A DNA stretch of 64,000 nucleotides, from contig DCVM01000058.1 in NCBI GenBank assembly GCA_002327985.1, forward strand, positions 1 through 64,000, given 5' to 3'. Positions 7,040 through 15,400 of the stretch are shown here, in pieces. The notes below the pieces were generated by a model. That model was not told the origin of the DNA. It worked only from the letters and a program-made list of their open reading frames with translations, and made no database searches. The position numbers and the translations under genes were made by a program. The DNA is from Syntrophaceae bacterium UBA2188 (lineage in GTDB: Bacteria > Desulfobacterota > BSN033 > UBA1163). Positions within the stretch are counted from its first letter, which is position 1, and each line of letters begins with the position of its first letter.

Positions 7040-8309
7040 TCAAACCCTTCTTTTGCTCCAGTCTTCTTCTCCTGTACCAGAGAAGCTCGATCTCGCTCTG
7101 ATGATGGGGGGGAAAGAGTGCCAACGCCTCGTTCACATAGCCCATTGCCCTATCCCAATCCTTTTGCCGATGCTCATGATATTTGGCCAATTCGATGTAA
7201 GGGAAGGCGTCTTTCTTGTAAGGCCCATTCACCATCTCTTCCCAGAGAGATCGAGCCTTCTCGGCCTGCCCTGTCTTTTTAAAAGCCATAGAGAGCCATT
7301 TCATCACTTCCCAAGAGAGATCGTCATTGCACCGTTTGAGTGCCACTTCAAAGCATGGGATCGCTTTCTCCCTTTGCCCATGTTCCCAGAAGAGTCTCCC
7401 TAGGGCGAAGTGTTCGATCCCCTTTCTGGGTCGGGCTGCCTGTGGGTCATGATAGACGAGGTGGATCCTTCCAGCCAGCGCAACCATGGAGAGGATATCC
7501 ATCTGGTTATGATAAAAAACTTGTTGAATCTTTCGTGCGTCTCCGGTTTGGATATAATCAAAATAGAGATAGGGAATCATTTCTGATGGAATATCGTCCG
7601 TTCTTTCCACCCCTAAGAGCCGGGATTCGAGAGTGACCAGCCGGCAGTTTTCATAGGCGCCTTTCCAAATCTTCCGGGAGGGATAGAGGAGGTCAAAGTT
7701 GGGCATCTCCCTTATCTTTGAAATGATCCGAGAAAGAATAAACCGGGTCTCAAGGAGCGGAATATCATATTGTCGACCATTGAAGGTGACCAAGAATTGG
7801 AAAGAATCAAGCATATCTTTGAGCAGAGAGAGTGAAGCCTTCTCTTCAGAATAATCTCTCATAAAGAATTGATGAACCATAAAGTGTTCTTCCTGGAAGA
7901 AACCCAGGCCCACCATAAAGGCGAAAGTCCCGGTCCCTCCGCTCAGACCGGTCGTTTCAGTATCGAGAAAGAGAGCCTTTCGAAAATCCCATTCCTTGAA
8001 CCTTTCTTCTTTCGAAAGAAGATGGGCAGGATAAGTGGGAAGGCTGAGGATGTCTTCCAGAACCATTTCGCCAAATCGAAAATCAAGAGGAAAGTATTCT
8101 TTTGTCAAGAAGGTCTCCCCTTCAGGAGTTGAAATGACCTCCCCTTTCACCAGTTGTTCGATGGGGAAGATCGCTTTTTTCCGATAGGTCTTTTTGGGTT
8201 CGAACAGGCGCTCCAGCCGTTCTCTCAAATCGCTGAGAACCTGAGACTTCTCCACTGACGGGCTTTTGGAGATGGAGGCCAAACGGTTCAATCTTTCTTT
8301 AAGATCCAT
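7026..8309 (-). CDS. mrfB: MrfB/YprB-like RNase H-fold exonuclease with TPR tail
   Basis: A 427-residue protein. Residues 110-290 are a YprB-type ribonuclease H-like domain with a DEDD nuclease pattern: LFLDTETTGLSGGTG (Asp and Glu), FNGRQYDIPLLETR, FDLLYPSRKIW and HNQMDILSMVAL with the final Asp. Residues 300-420 carry helical TPR-like repeats (GIEHFALGRLFWEHGQREKAIPCFEVAL). Bacillus subtilis MrfB is an exonuclease that works with helicase MrfA in mitomycin C repair; here the helicase gene is immediately upstream on the same strand, separated by a 104-base repeat tract, which supports the assignment. The MFS start overlaps its end. Confidence 0.85.
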   Translation of the reverse strand: MDLKERLNRLASISKSPSVEKSQVLSDLRERLERLFEPKKTYRKKAIFPIEQLVKGEVISTPEGETFLTKEYFPLDFRFGEMVLEDILSLPTYPAHLLSKEERFKEWDFRKALFLDTETTGLSGGTGTFAFMVGLGFFQEEHFMVHQFFMRDYSEEKASLSLLKDMLDSFQFLVTFNGRQYDIPLLETRFILSRIISKIREMPNFDLLYPSRKIWKGAYENCRLVTLESRLLGVERTDDIPSEMIPYLYFDYIQTGDARKIQQVFYHNQMDILSMVALAGRIHLVYHDPQAARPRKGIEHFALGRLFWEHGQREKAIPCFEVALKRCNDDLSWEVMKWLSMAFKKTGQAEKARSLWEEMVNGPYKKDAFPYIELAKYHEHRQKDWDRAMGYVNEALALFPPHHQSEIELLWYRRRRLEQKKGLNAGR

Positions 8310-8317
8310 AATTTTTG

Positions 8318-8412
8318 CTGATAGCTAATGGCTAATGGCTTATGGCATATAGCTATCGGGGAGAATTCCTTTTTTTCCGCTATCGGCTATTCGCTATCTG
8401 CTATTTGCTATC
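8318..8412. repeat. GCTAT-rich degenerate repeat tract
   Basis: The gap between mrfA and mrfB is filled with GCTAATGGCTTATGGC and GCTATCTGCTATTTGCTATC units that can pair with one another. A very similar tract lies at 21969-22062, also between two minus-strand genes. Confidence 0.6.
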
Positions 8413-8413
8413 T

Positions 8414-10786
8414 TTACTTTAGGATTTCTTCCAAAAGGGCCAACGCTGCTTCTTTTGATTTCTCCCCGACCTCCTTCGTGGGGCCCACACAGGAAGGGCA
8501 CCCGAAGCGACACTCGCACTTGGAGATAAGCTTCATCGTTTTATCAAGAAGCACCCGTGTATCATCAAAGAGCTGGGGACTGAAGCCCATTCCCCCTGGG
8601 TAATTATCATAGAGGAAAAGAGTGGGTTCAAAGAGGTCCATCCCCTCAAGGGAAATTTCATTCGGAGCATTGAAGGAGGAGTAAATCCCCTTCGAATCCC
8701 TCGAAAGTCTCAGGAACCACTTCCCTCCCCGATCTCCGATACATCGGTTGAGGTCATGGGGATCGCACATCAGATGAAGTGCTGCCATGGAATGAAGGGC
8801 ATATCCGACTCCTAACACTCCGTCAATCACCTCCAGGCGTGAATAAGGAAGTCTCTCTAATAAACTCCTCCTAAAGGTGATCCAATAGGAGGTGGTATGA
8901 AACTGAAGATCTGGAAGTTCGATTTTTCCATACCCCAAGTTTTCGAGGGTATAGAATTTGATCTTTTTATACCCCACCACACGGGTGGCTATTTTTACCT
9001 CACCATGTTCAAAGACCATGTCCTCCCCCTGATTTCTCTCAAATCCTTCCAGGATGGAGACATCCGTGTAGTCAATCGCATCGGTGTAATAATCTCCTTC
9101 GGTCTTTTTGACATAGGCCCTGCGGTTGGGGTAATCAAGCTTCTCCACCGTATAGAGTTCAGATTCACAGAGGTAAACTGCCCCTTCGTAAAGCGTGGTA
9201 TGGGCCCCCGTGAAGTCAACCTCTGCAATCACTTCTCCCCGTAGCCGAGTCTTTTCGGCTTTCTTCTTGGTGGTATCTACCACCAAAAAATTCTCCTCCG
9301 AAGCGGATCGAAGGCTGACCTTCTCCGCCGGATAGGCATCTTGGGTCCAATACCAATTTGAGCCGACATGATGAAGTGTTCCTTTTTCTTCAAGATATCG
9401 TAACATCTCTCCTAAATCTTCTCGCCCAAAACGTTCGCCATCCCTGAAAGGAAGTTCAAAGGCCGCACATTGAATATGACTGAGCAGGATGAGAAGGTTA
9501 TCCGGATTGATCAATCCATGTTCAGGGGATTGTCCAAAAAAGTAGTCGGGGTTCTCAATGATGAACTGATCCAGGGGTTGACTTCGTGCAATGAGAACTG
9601 CCAACGACTTTTCTGACCGTCTCCCCACGCGCCCGGCTTGCTGATAAGTGCTGGCGATGGTGCCGGGATAACCTGCAATGAGACAGACATCCAGATCTCC
9701 AATGTCAATCCCGAGTTCAAGGGCATTGGTGGAGACCACTGCTGTGACCTCCTTCTCTCTCAATCCTTTTTCAATCTCCCGCCGCATCTTTGGAAGATAA
9801 CCTCCGCGATATCCCCTTACCCTCCCTTTATCTTTCAGTTTCTTCTCAAACCGATCTTTTAAGTATTTGGTCAAGACCTCTACATAGAGCCGACTCGTAG
9901 CGAAGAGAATGGTCTGAATCCTTTGCTCGACAAAAGGCGCGGCTAAACGCCTGGCCGCATGAATATGGCTTCCACGGATTCCTAATTCCCTATTGACGAT
10001 GGGCGGGTTATAGAAGAGGAGGATTTTTTCCGGTGAAGGAGCACCATTTTGATCAACCAAAAAGACATCCCTTTCAATCAATTTGTCCGCTAACTCCTTC
10101 GGGTTGGCAATGGTCGCGGAGCAACAGATGAACTGAGGTCTCGATCCATAAAAACGGCAGACACGATCCAACCGTCTCAAGACATTAGTGATATGCGAAC
10201 CAAAAACCCCTCGATATGTATGAAGTTCATCCATCACTACAAATTTCAGATTCTGAAAAAAATTCATCCATTTTGTGTGATGGGGGAGGATGCCGGTATG
10301 AAGCATATCCGGGTTGGTGATGACAATATCTCCCTGAGTACGGATGGCCTGTCGGGCATCCTGGGGAGTATCTCCATCATAGGTAAACGTGGCGATCGGT
10401 TTTCCAATCCGCTGGATGAAGCTCTGGAGTTCGAACATCTGATCTTGAGAAAGAGCTTTCGTGGGGAAGAGATAAAAAGCCTTTGCAGAAGGCATCTCCA
10501 GTTTCGTGTTCAATACAGGAAGGTTATAACAAAGGGTTTTCCCGGAGGCGGTCGGGCTCACCACCACGATATCCTTTCCTTGGTGAATCGCCTCGATCGC
10601 TTCGACCTGATGGGAATAGAGTTGATGGATCCCTTGTGTTCCTAAAGCCTCTCTGATGACAGGATGGACGAACTTCGGAAAAGGACCATATTGCCCCTCT
10701 TTCTTTTCAAAAATTCGTAGGTTCGTAATACACGGGGAGATGGTACGGGAACGTTTCCAGGACTCGAGTATCTCTTCAATCGACAT
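8414..10786 (-). CDS. mrfA: MrfA/YprA-like DEAD/DEAH helicase with DUF1998 zinc domain
   Basis: A 790-residue superfamily 2 helicase. N-terminal RecA domain: VVVSPTASGKTLCYNLP (Walker A), VITNPDMLH, VVMDELHTYRGVFGSH (DELH motif II) and CCSATIANP (motif III). C-terminal RecA domain: FATSRLYVEVL, STNALELGIDIGDLDVCLIAGYPGT and QQAGRVGRRSEKS (motif VI). The end is a DUF1998 module with Cys-x-Cys-x3-Cys-x2-Cys (CECRFGCPSC), which binds zinc. This matches MrfA/YprA, a 3'-5' helicase for repair of mitomycin-type damage. A TTG would add four residues; ATG 10786 with GGAG upstream is preferred. Pairs with the mrfB-like exonuclease downstream. Confidence 0.9.
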   Translation of the reverse strand: MSIEEILESWKRSRTISPCITNLRIFEKKEGQYGPFPKFVHPVIREALGTQGIHQLYSHQVEAIEAIHQGKDIVVVSPTASGKTLCYNLPVLNTKLEMPSAKAFYLFPTKALSQDQMFELQSFIQRIGKPIATFTYDGDTPQDARQAIRTQGDIVITNPDMLHTGILPHHTKWMNFFQNLKFVVMDELHTYRGVFGSHITNVLRRLDRVCRFYGSRPQFICCSATIANPKELADKLIERDVFLVDQNGAPSPEKILLFYNPPIVNRELGIRGSHIHAARRLAAPFVEQRIQTILFATSRLYVEVLTKYLKDRFEKKLKDKGRVRGYRGGYLPKMRREIEKGLREKEVTAVVSTNALELGIDIGDLDVCLIAGYPGTIASTYQQAGRVGRRSEKSLAVLIARSQPLDQFIIENPDYFFGQSPEHGLINPDNLLILLSHIQCAAFELPFRDGERFGREDLGEMLRYLEEKGTLHHVGSNWYWTQDAYPAEKVSLRSASEENFLVVDTTKKKAEKTRLRGEVIAEVDFTGAHTTLYEGAVYLCESELYTVEKLDYPNRRAYVKKTEGDYYTDAIDYTDVSILEGFERNQGEDMVFEHGEVKIATRVVGYKKIKFYTLENLGYGKIELPDLQFHTTSYWITFRRSLLERLPYSRLEVIDGVLGVGYALHSMAALHLMCDPHDLNRCIGDRGGKWFLRLSRDSKGIYSSFNAPNEISLEGMDLFEPTLFLYDNYPGGMGFSPQLFDDTRVLLDKTMKLISKCECRFGCPSCVGPTKEVGEKSKEAALALLEEILK

Positions 10787-10844
10787 CCAATGCTCCAAAA
10801 ACTAAAAACGCAAGGCGCAGAGAGCATGGCGCTTGTCTACTCTA

Positions 10845-10860
10845 CCTGCCGGCAGGCAGG
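10845..10860. repeat. Copy of the CCTGCCGGCAGGCAGG palindrome
   Basis: CCTGCCGGCAGGCAGG, same family as 2716-2735, upstream of the helicase gene. Confidence 0.55.
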
Positions 10861-10980
10861 CACAGGCAACATAGCGTAAGAATAAGAAAAGTTCTGTCCT
10901 TAATAACTTATTCACTCAATAACTTAATAACCCAGTGACTGTAGTGTCTCAGTAATCACTTTACAATGATTCTAAGAGTT

Positions 10981-11046
10981 GTCATTCCTGCGAAAGCAGG
11001 AATCCAGAATGAAAACAATGGATTCCGGATCAAGTCCGGAATGACA
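10981..11046. repeat. Inverted repeat GTCATTCCTGCGAAAGCAGGAATCC
   Basis: GTCATTCCTGCGAAAGCAGGAAT on the left includes its own hairpin (CCTGC GAAA GCAGG), and GATTCCGGATCAAGTCCGGAATGAC on the right includes another (TCCGGA TCAAG TCCGGA) while its ends pair with the left copy. A typical mobile-like intergenic palindrome without coding capacity. Confidence 0.6.
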
Positions 11047-11077
11047 GAATGTGTAAAGTTTTTTCTGAAACAGTACA

Positions 11078-12208
11078 CTAGATTTCCCCATTCTGATGGG
11101 CCCGAATGAAAGCCTTGACCACTTCTCTATCCAATTGTTTTCCAGAGCACCTCTTGAGTTCCTCGACCGCCGCCTTCTTCTGCATCGCTTTCCGATAAGG
11201 TCGGTCTGTAGTCATCGCATCGTAGGTATCCGCTACCGCGATGATCTTGGCAAGGAGGGGAATTTCCTTTCCTTTCAAGCCATCCGGATAACCTTTTCCA
11301 TTAATCTGTTCGTGATGATACTTTACTCCGGGGACAATCTCTTTGAGTTGCCGGATATGTTCAATGATCTTCGCTCCGATATTGGAATGGTGCTTAATCG
11401 TATCAAATTCCTTCGTCGTCAACCGTGCCGGTTTTCTTAAGATATAGTCTTCAATCCCAATTTTCCCAACATCATGAAGAACCGAAGTGATCTTCAACCA
11501 CTTCCTCTCCGATGGTTTCAATCGAAGGTACTTGGCAATGGCCTGACTGTATAAAGTCACCCTCTGGGTATGTCCTCCTGTATAGGGATCCCGCTGCTCA
11601 ATCGCATCAGCTAATGAATCGGTGGTTTGAAAAAACATCTCCTCCAATTCCTGATAGAGGCGTGAGTTGTCCAGGGCAATCGCCACCTGATCGGCCAAGG
11701 ATATGAGGAGAGAAAGGTCTTCCTTATCAAAACCCTTTTTCCCCTTTTTATTGATCGCCTCCAGAACCCCGATGATCTTTTTCTTGGTCTTCACTGGAAC
11801 ACAGATCACATTCCGCGTCTTAAACTCGGTCCTTTCGTCTACCCCTTTAAAAAAACGGCGATCTTTCTCGGGAGAATTTACAATCAATGGCCTCCCATGC
11901 TGAGCCACCCATCCTGCAATACCTTCTCCAAAGTGAAGAGGAATCGTTTTGATTTCCTCCTCGCGGTCACCCAGAGCCACCTCAAAATAGAGCCGCTGAT
12001 TTTCTTCGTCGACGAGGAGAAGGGAACCCACCTCCGCTCTCATCAATTGAGTCGCTGCTTCCATGGCCCTTCGTCGAATCTCTTTGTGATCTAATGTGGA
12101 GTTAAGAATTTGACTTAAATGGGAAAGCAGGGCGAGTCGTTCAACTTTTTCTTCAATACGTTTTAACTTATCAAGCCATCGATCGATGTCAATCTTTTTG
12201 CTTGGCAT
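11078..12208 (-). CDS. GAF-HD-GYP domain protein (putative c-di-GMP phosphodiesterase)
   Basis: A 376-residue cytoplasmic signalling protein. Residues 20-180 are a GAF sensor domain (RAEVGSLLLVDEENQRLYFEVALGD, FGEGIAGWVAQHGRPLIVN, GVLEAINKKGKKGF). Residues 190-376 are an HD-GYP domain with TSVLHDVGKIGIEDYIL (HD), KYHHEQINGKGYPDGLKG (HHE...GYP), and ADTYDAMTTDRPYR. HD-GYP proteins hydrolyse cyclic di-GMP using a binuclear or trinuclear metal site; the key residues are present. The GAF ligand is unknown. It has a weak but acceptable ribosome site (GAAGGTGAG) and is monocistronic. Confidence 0.9.
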   Translation of the reverse strand: MPSKKIDIDRWLDKLKRIEEKVERLALLSHLSQILNSTLDHKEIRRRAMEAATQLMRAEVGSLLLVDEENQRLYFEVALGDREEEIKTIPLHFGEGIAGWVAQHGRPLIVNSPEKDRRFFKGVDERTEFKTRNVICVPVKTKKKIIGVLEAINKKGKKGFDKEDLSLLISLADQVAIALDNSRLYQELEEMFFQTTDSLADAIEQRDPYTGGHTQRVTLYSQAIAKYLRLKPSERKWLKITSVLHDVGKIGIEDYILRKPARLTTKEFDTIKHHSNIGAKIIEHIRQLKEIVPGVKYHHEQINGKGYPDGLKGKEIPLLAKIIAVADTYDAMTTDRPYRKAMQKKAAVEELKRCSGKQLDREVVKAFIRAHQNGEI

Positions 12209-12326
12209 TTCTCACCTTCCCCTAACGGGGTTAACCAATTTTATTCTCTTTGTCAATCAAAATCTTCTCCCCTCCACCTTTCCCTCACCCGTTAGCATCG
12301 GAGAGATCGAATTGAATCTTTTTTCT

Positions 12327-12572
12327 TCAATCCTTTTTAAACCTATCCCTGATTTTCTTTCTCCATTTCTCAATTTGCTCATGGTGGTGGGGATAACGCT
12401 CCTCAAGATGTTTCAAAAAACGCCTAATGATATCGCTCCGGGAGGAAAGAATCGCCAGACCAATCAGGATAAATAGAACGCCCTGTAGAATAGGGAGAAA
12501 TAGGCCAAGAATCCCAAGGGCAATAAATAACCAACCAATGATTAGCAATCCAAGTTTTTTTATTGAATACAT
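12327..12572 (-). CDS. Small membrane protein, PGPGW/DUF454-like
   Basis: An 81-residue protein with two adjacent membrane helices (LLIIGWLFIALGILGLFLPILQGVLFILIGLAILS) followed by a charged amphipathic tail (RRFLKHLEERYPHHHEQIEKWRKKIRDRFKK). The hairpin topology and the LP-x-x-QG turn resemble small PGPGW/YbaN-type inner-membrane proteins of unknown role. An upstream ATG at 12629 would overlap the transporter gene by 50 bases; the ATG at 12572, seven bases after that gene's stop, is the natural start and suggests co-transcription. Confidence 0.7.
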   Translation of the reverse strand: MYSIKKLGLLIIGWLFIALGILGLFLPILQGVLFILIGLAILSSRSDIIRRFLKHLEERYPHHHEQIEKWRKKIRDRFKKD

Positions 12573-12579
12573 GAATCCA

Positions 12580-13284
12580 TTATTTTCTAAAACAAAGCGG
12601 ATTAAACCGTGTATCCGTGTCAAAGACATCCACCCCTTCCCTTTTCTTGAGGAAGTTTACGAGGACATAGGTCAAAGGGGTAATGATGGCTTCATAGACT
12701 GATTTGAAGAGCCACTGAACCACAATGACACCCAAGAGGACAGTTAGAGGAATCGTCCCTAAAAATGCAAGGGTTATGAACACCAATGAATCCAATCCCT
12801 GACCGACAAGGGTCGATCCAATGGTACGGGCCCATAACCAGCGTCCGTGGGTGGCAATCTTCATCTTGGCCAAAACATAGGAGTTCGCAAATTCTCCCAC
12901 AAGATAGGCCAGAAATGAGGCCCCTAATAATCGTGGAGTATAACCCAGAATCCGTTCGTAGGCTGCCTGCCCATCCCAAAAAGAGGCGGCAGGCAGAATC
13001 TGCCCCAACCCGATTGCCACCACAGCAATCAGATTGCAGAAAAATCCCAACCAGATCACCTGCCTCGCCTGGCGGTAACCATAAACCTCCGTGAGCACAT
13101 CACCAAAAATATAGCTGATAGGAAAAATGAGGATGGCCGCTGGCAAGAACAATCCAAAAATATTTACCAACTTTACCGCTATGATATTAGAGGTAATCAG
13201 ACAAGTGATAAAAATGGAGGTGACAATCAAGAACCGGTGGGAGTATTGGCCACTCATAGGGGTTTTTAGTTCCGGGGTGTACAT
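12580..13284 (-). CDS. Queuosine-precursor transporter, YhhQ/VUT family
   Basis: A 234-residue inner-membrane protein with six to seven helices. Family marks are SNIIAVKLVNIFGLFLPAAILIFPISYIFGDVLTEVYGYR near the N-terminus (the FPxxYxxxDxxTExYG motif), SFLAYLVGEFANSYVLAKMK and GSTLVGQGLDSLVFITLAF in the middle. E. coli YhhQ imports queuosine precursors (preQ0/preQ1). I looked upstream for a preQ1 riboswitch and saw none. GAGGAG lies 13 bases before the ATG. The small membrane gene follows within seven bases. Confidence 0.88.
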   Translation of the reverse strand: MYTPELKTPMSGQYSHRFLIVTSIFITCLITSNIIAVKLVNIFGLFLPAAILIFPISYIFGDVLTEVYGYRQARQVIWLGFFCNLIAVVAIGLGQILPAASFWDGQAAYERILGYTPRLLGASFLAYLVGEFANSYVLAKMKIATHGRWLWARTIGSTLVGQGLDSLVFITLAFLGTIPLTVLLGVIVVQWLFKSVYEAIITPLTYVLVNFLKKREGVDVFDTDTRFNPLCFRK

Positions 13285-13494
13285 TTTAGGTTCATCTCCT
13301 CAGAAAGGATGTTTATTATTATACTGAAATTCCACATCTTTCAATAAGAGATTTCTGAAAAAGGCCAGAAATCTTTAGGAGTCTTATAGTTTTCAAGAGC
13401 TCTCAATAATAATGATGGACAATTAAGCTATAATCAATATAATTTCAATAGGTGAATATTCCAGCCTATTTCTCGTCTAACAAGGTGAAAGAGA

Positions 13495-14112
13495 GTGAAT
13501 CTTGAAGAAACCGAGGTGATCTCCAGATGTCAACAAGGAGATCAGGAAGCATTGAAGGAGATTTTCGATAAATATCATAAGAAGGTCTATCGTATAGCCT
13601 ATGGTGTGGTGAGGCATAGGGAAGAAGCCCTCGATATTGTTCAAGAAGTCTTTATTAAACTATTTCGTTCTATTAAAAATTTTAAAGGGCAGTCCCACTT
13701 TTATACTTATCTTTATCGAATGGTAATGAATACGGCCATTGACCATTCAAGAAAGATGGGAAAACAATTTATATCAAGCCTGGATGAGGAAGGAAGCTTT
13801 GAACCTTCTGATAAAGCTGAAAGGGAGCCCGAAAAGATCCTCCTTCAAAAGGAGTTGGAAGAAAGGGTGAAATGGGCCATGCAGAAGCTTCCTCATGAAC
13901 AGAGGGCAGCCCTCATCTTCAGGGATGTGGAGGGGCTTTCCTACCAGGAAATGGCTGAGGCCATGGGATGCTCCATTGGAACCGTGATGTCCCGTCTCCA
14001 TTATGGAAGAAAAAGAGTTCAAGAATTGTTAAGGGATTATGTGGAACTCCACGGCCAAGGCAGTGGCATCTCCACCACTTCAAAAAGGCAGACGCCTCCT
14101 AAGCTTTCGTGA
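13495..14112 (+). CDS. ECF-type RNA polymerase sigma factor
   Basis: A 205-residue sigma-70 family protein. Region 2 is VYRIAYGVVRHREEALDIVQEVFIKLFRSIKNFKGQSHFYTYLYRMVMNTAIDHSRK (residues 31-88) and region 4 is LPHEQRAALIFRDVEGLSYQEMAEAMGCSIGTVMSRLHYGRKRVQELL (residues 128-176, helix-turn-helix). There is no sigma region 1 or 3, as usual for ECF sigma factors. Start is GTG with GGTGAAAGAG upstream. The next gene is a zinc-finger anti-sigma factor, so activity is probably released by an envelope signal. Confidence 0.93.
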   Translation: MNLEETEVISRCQQGDQEALKEIFDKYHKKVYRIAYGVVRHREEALDIVQEVFIKLFRSIKNFKGQSHFYTYLYRMVMNTAIDHSRKMGKQFISSLDEEGSFEPSDKAEREPEKILLQKELEERVKWAMQKLPHEQRAALIFRDVEGLSYQEMAEAMGCSIGTVMSRLHYGRKRVQELLRDYVELHGQGSGISTTSKRQTPPKLS

Positions 14113-14139
14113 AGATCGGTGAAAAGAGGTGAGAGATCA

Positions 14140-14652
14140 ATGAGAGATTTATGTTTCTCGATTTCAAAACTGTTAGAAAAATATTTTGATCAGGAAGTCA
14201 CAGATAAAGAGAGACGCCTGGTGGAGGGACATCTTCAGGATTGTTCAGCCTGCCAGGAGTCACTGAAGTCGATGGAGGAACTCAGGATATTAATCAAAGC
14301 TCCGGTTGAAGAGGTTGCCCGGAAAGAGGATTTCCCTTGGGTATGGGAAAAAATCGAGAGGGAAATTCGTTTGCAGGAAAAACGGACTTGGTGGCAATCG
14401 CTTCGCTCATGGCTCGATCTCTCCCCTCTTTTTAAAAAGAAGGTATGGATTCCTGCCGTGGCGACGGCCGTGGTCCTTCTTCTCATCTCGACCCAAATAT
14501 TTTACAAAAAAATCCCTTCCTATTCGGGTGTATCTGTTGTAGAATACGTTGAAAGTGAAACCAATAATGTAATGGTTTACGACTTAGAAAAGGCGAAGGT
14601 AACAGTCATATGGGTATTCGAGGAGCCGGAAAAAGAAGCCGCCACAATATGA
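14140..14652 (+). CDS. Membrane-spanning anti-sigma factor with HC2 zinc finger
   Basis: A 170-residue protein. The N-terminal domain carries the zf-HC2 signature H-x3-C-x2-C (EGHLQDCSACQESL, around residues 32-45), which binds the cognate sigma factor; a single membrane helix (VWIPAVATAVVLLLISTQIF) lies near residue 115, followed by a short periplasmic tail. The GTG at 14119 adds seven residues, but ATG 14140 has a better ribosome site (GAGGTGAGAG). It is translated right after the sigma gene and its stop overlaps the next start (ATGA), so the three genes form one unit. Confidence 0.88.
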   Translation: MRDLCFSISKLLEKYFDQEVTDKERRLVEGHLQDCSACQESLKSMEELRILIKAPVEEVARKEDFPWVWEKIEREIRLQEKRTWWQSLRSWLDLSPLFKKKVWIPAVATAVVLLLISTQIFYKKIPSYSGVSVVEYVESETNNVMVYDLEKAKVTVIWVFEEPEKEAATI

Positions 14653-15092
14653 GGAGAACCGCTCTTCTCCTGATTGTCTTTTTTATTTTTTTTATCCTTT
14701 CTCTTTCTGTGGCTTCGGCTCAAGTCCAGGTCCAATTGAAGGTGATTCGAGCTTCGAATGTTGGGCAAAATATTGATCCTTCTTTAAAAGAGTTACACAA
14801 TGAATTAAAAACTCTCTTCAGTTTCACCTCCTATCGACTGCTAAGAGATGAGAAATTAAGCCTCTCCCTTAATCAACCTGCTTCGATCTCAGCCCGCGAG
14901 GGGAAGATCATCATGGAGACCACCTTGGTGGGACTCCATAAGAATGTGGCTGAATTAAGAATAAAAGTTAACAGAGAGGGAACAGACATTCTCAACACCC
15001 AAGTCAGGCTTTCCCCTAAGAGGACGGTCTTAATCGGGGGACCGAAGCTCCGTGAAGGTGTCATCATATACGCCTTCTATGGTCATTTTTAA
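14649..15092 (+). CDS. Exported protein of the sigma/anti-sigma operon
   Basis: A 147-residue protein with a Sec signal peptide (MRRTALLLIVFFIFFILSLSVASA-Q). The mature part is beta-rich (QVQLKVIRASNVGQNIDPSL, EGKIIMETTLVGLHKNVAELRIKVNREG, RTVLIGGPKLREGVIIYAF) without cysteines; I recognise no named family. ATG 14649 overlaps the anti-sigma stop by four bases, so it is coupled to it. A plausible periplasmic sensor or effector of the envelope response, by position only. Confidence 0.8.
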   Translation: MRRTALLLIVFFIFFILSLSVASAQVQVQLKVIRASNVGQNIDPSLKELHNELKTLFSFTSYRLLRDEKLSLSLNQPASISAREGKIIMETTLVGLHKNVAELRIKVNREGTDILNTQVRLSPKRTVLIGGPKLREGVIIYAFYGHF

Positions 15093-15400
15093 TTGAAATT
15101 TTTACCCTTCTTCAAATCCACGATCTGAGTCATTCCACTTTCCCAATACTCCATTTTGAATAACCCCCCCCTTTTTCTCTAAATAACCATTAAAAAAGCA
15201 TGATATTTTTTATCCAGGGGAAGCTGAAATAGTGTATGATACAGTGATATTGAGCAAACTCCGTTAGAAAGGACAGGGCTTCGACCCCGTCTTCAATAAG
15301 GAATTTCTGCCTGCCGCAGGCAGGGATGCTTTATGTTTTCACTATCCCAGCATAAATGATAGAGCTTTCTAACGGGGTAAACCGGTGGAGGGTTGAGAAA
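15093..15400. other. 308-base gap with nested repeats
   Basis: No gene seen. CCGTTAGAAAG at 15261-15271 and CTTTCTAACGG at 15365-15375 are perfect inverted arms of the family also found at 1679 and 32961. Between them is CTGCCTGCCGCAGGCAG (15307-15323), a member of the CTGCC palindrome family, so one repeat is nested inside the other. The right arm overlaps the leader of the alcohol dehydrogenase gene. Confidence 0.6.

Noticed and set aside
8318..8412. CRISPR array in the GCTAT-rich tract
   Set aside because: Units are short, degenerate and without regular spacers.
12580..12629. Longer start of the small membrane protein at 12629
   Set aside because: It would overlap the transporter gene by 50 bases; the ATG at 12572 directly after the stop fits better.
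13285..13494. preQ1 riboswitch ahead of the YhhQ-type transporter
   Set aside because: No preQ1-I or preQ1-II conserved core or pseudoknot could be found on the minus strand.
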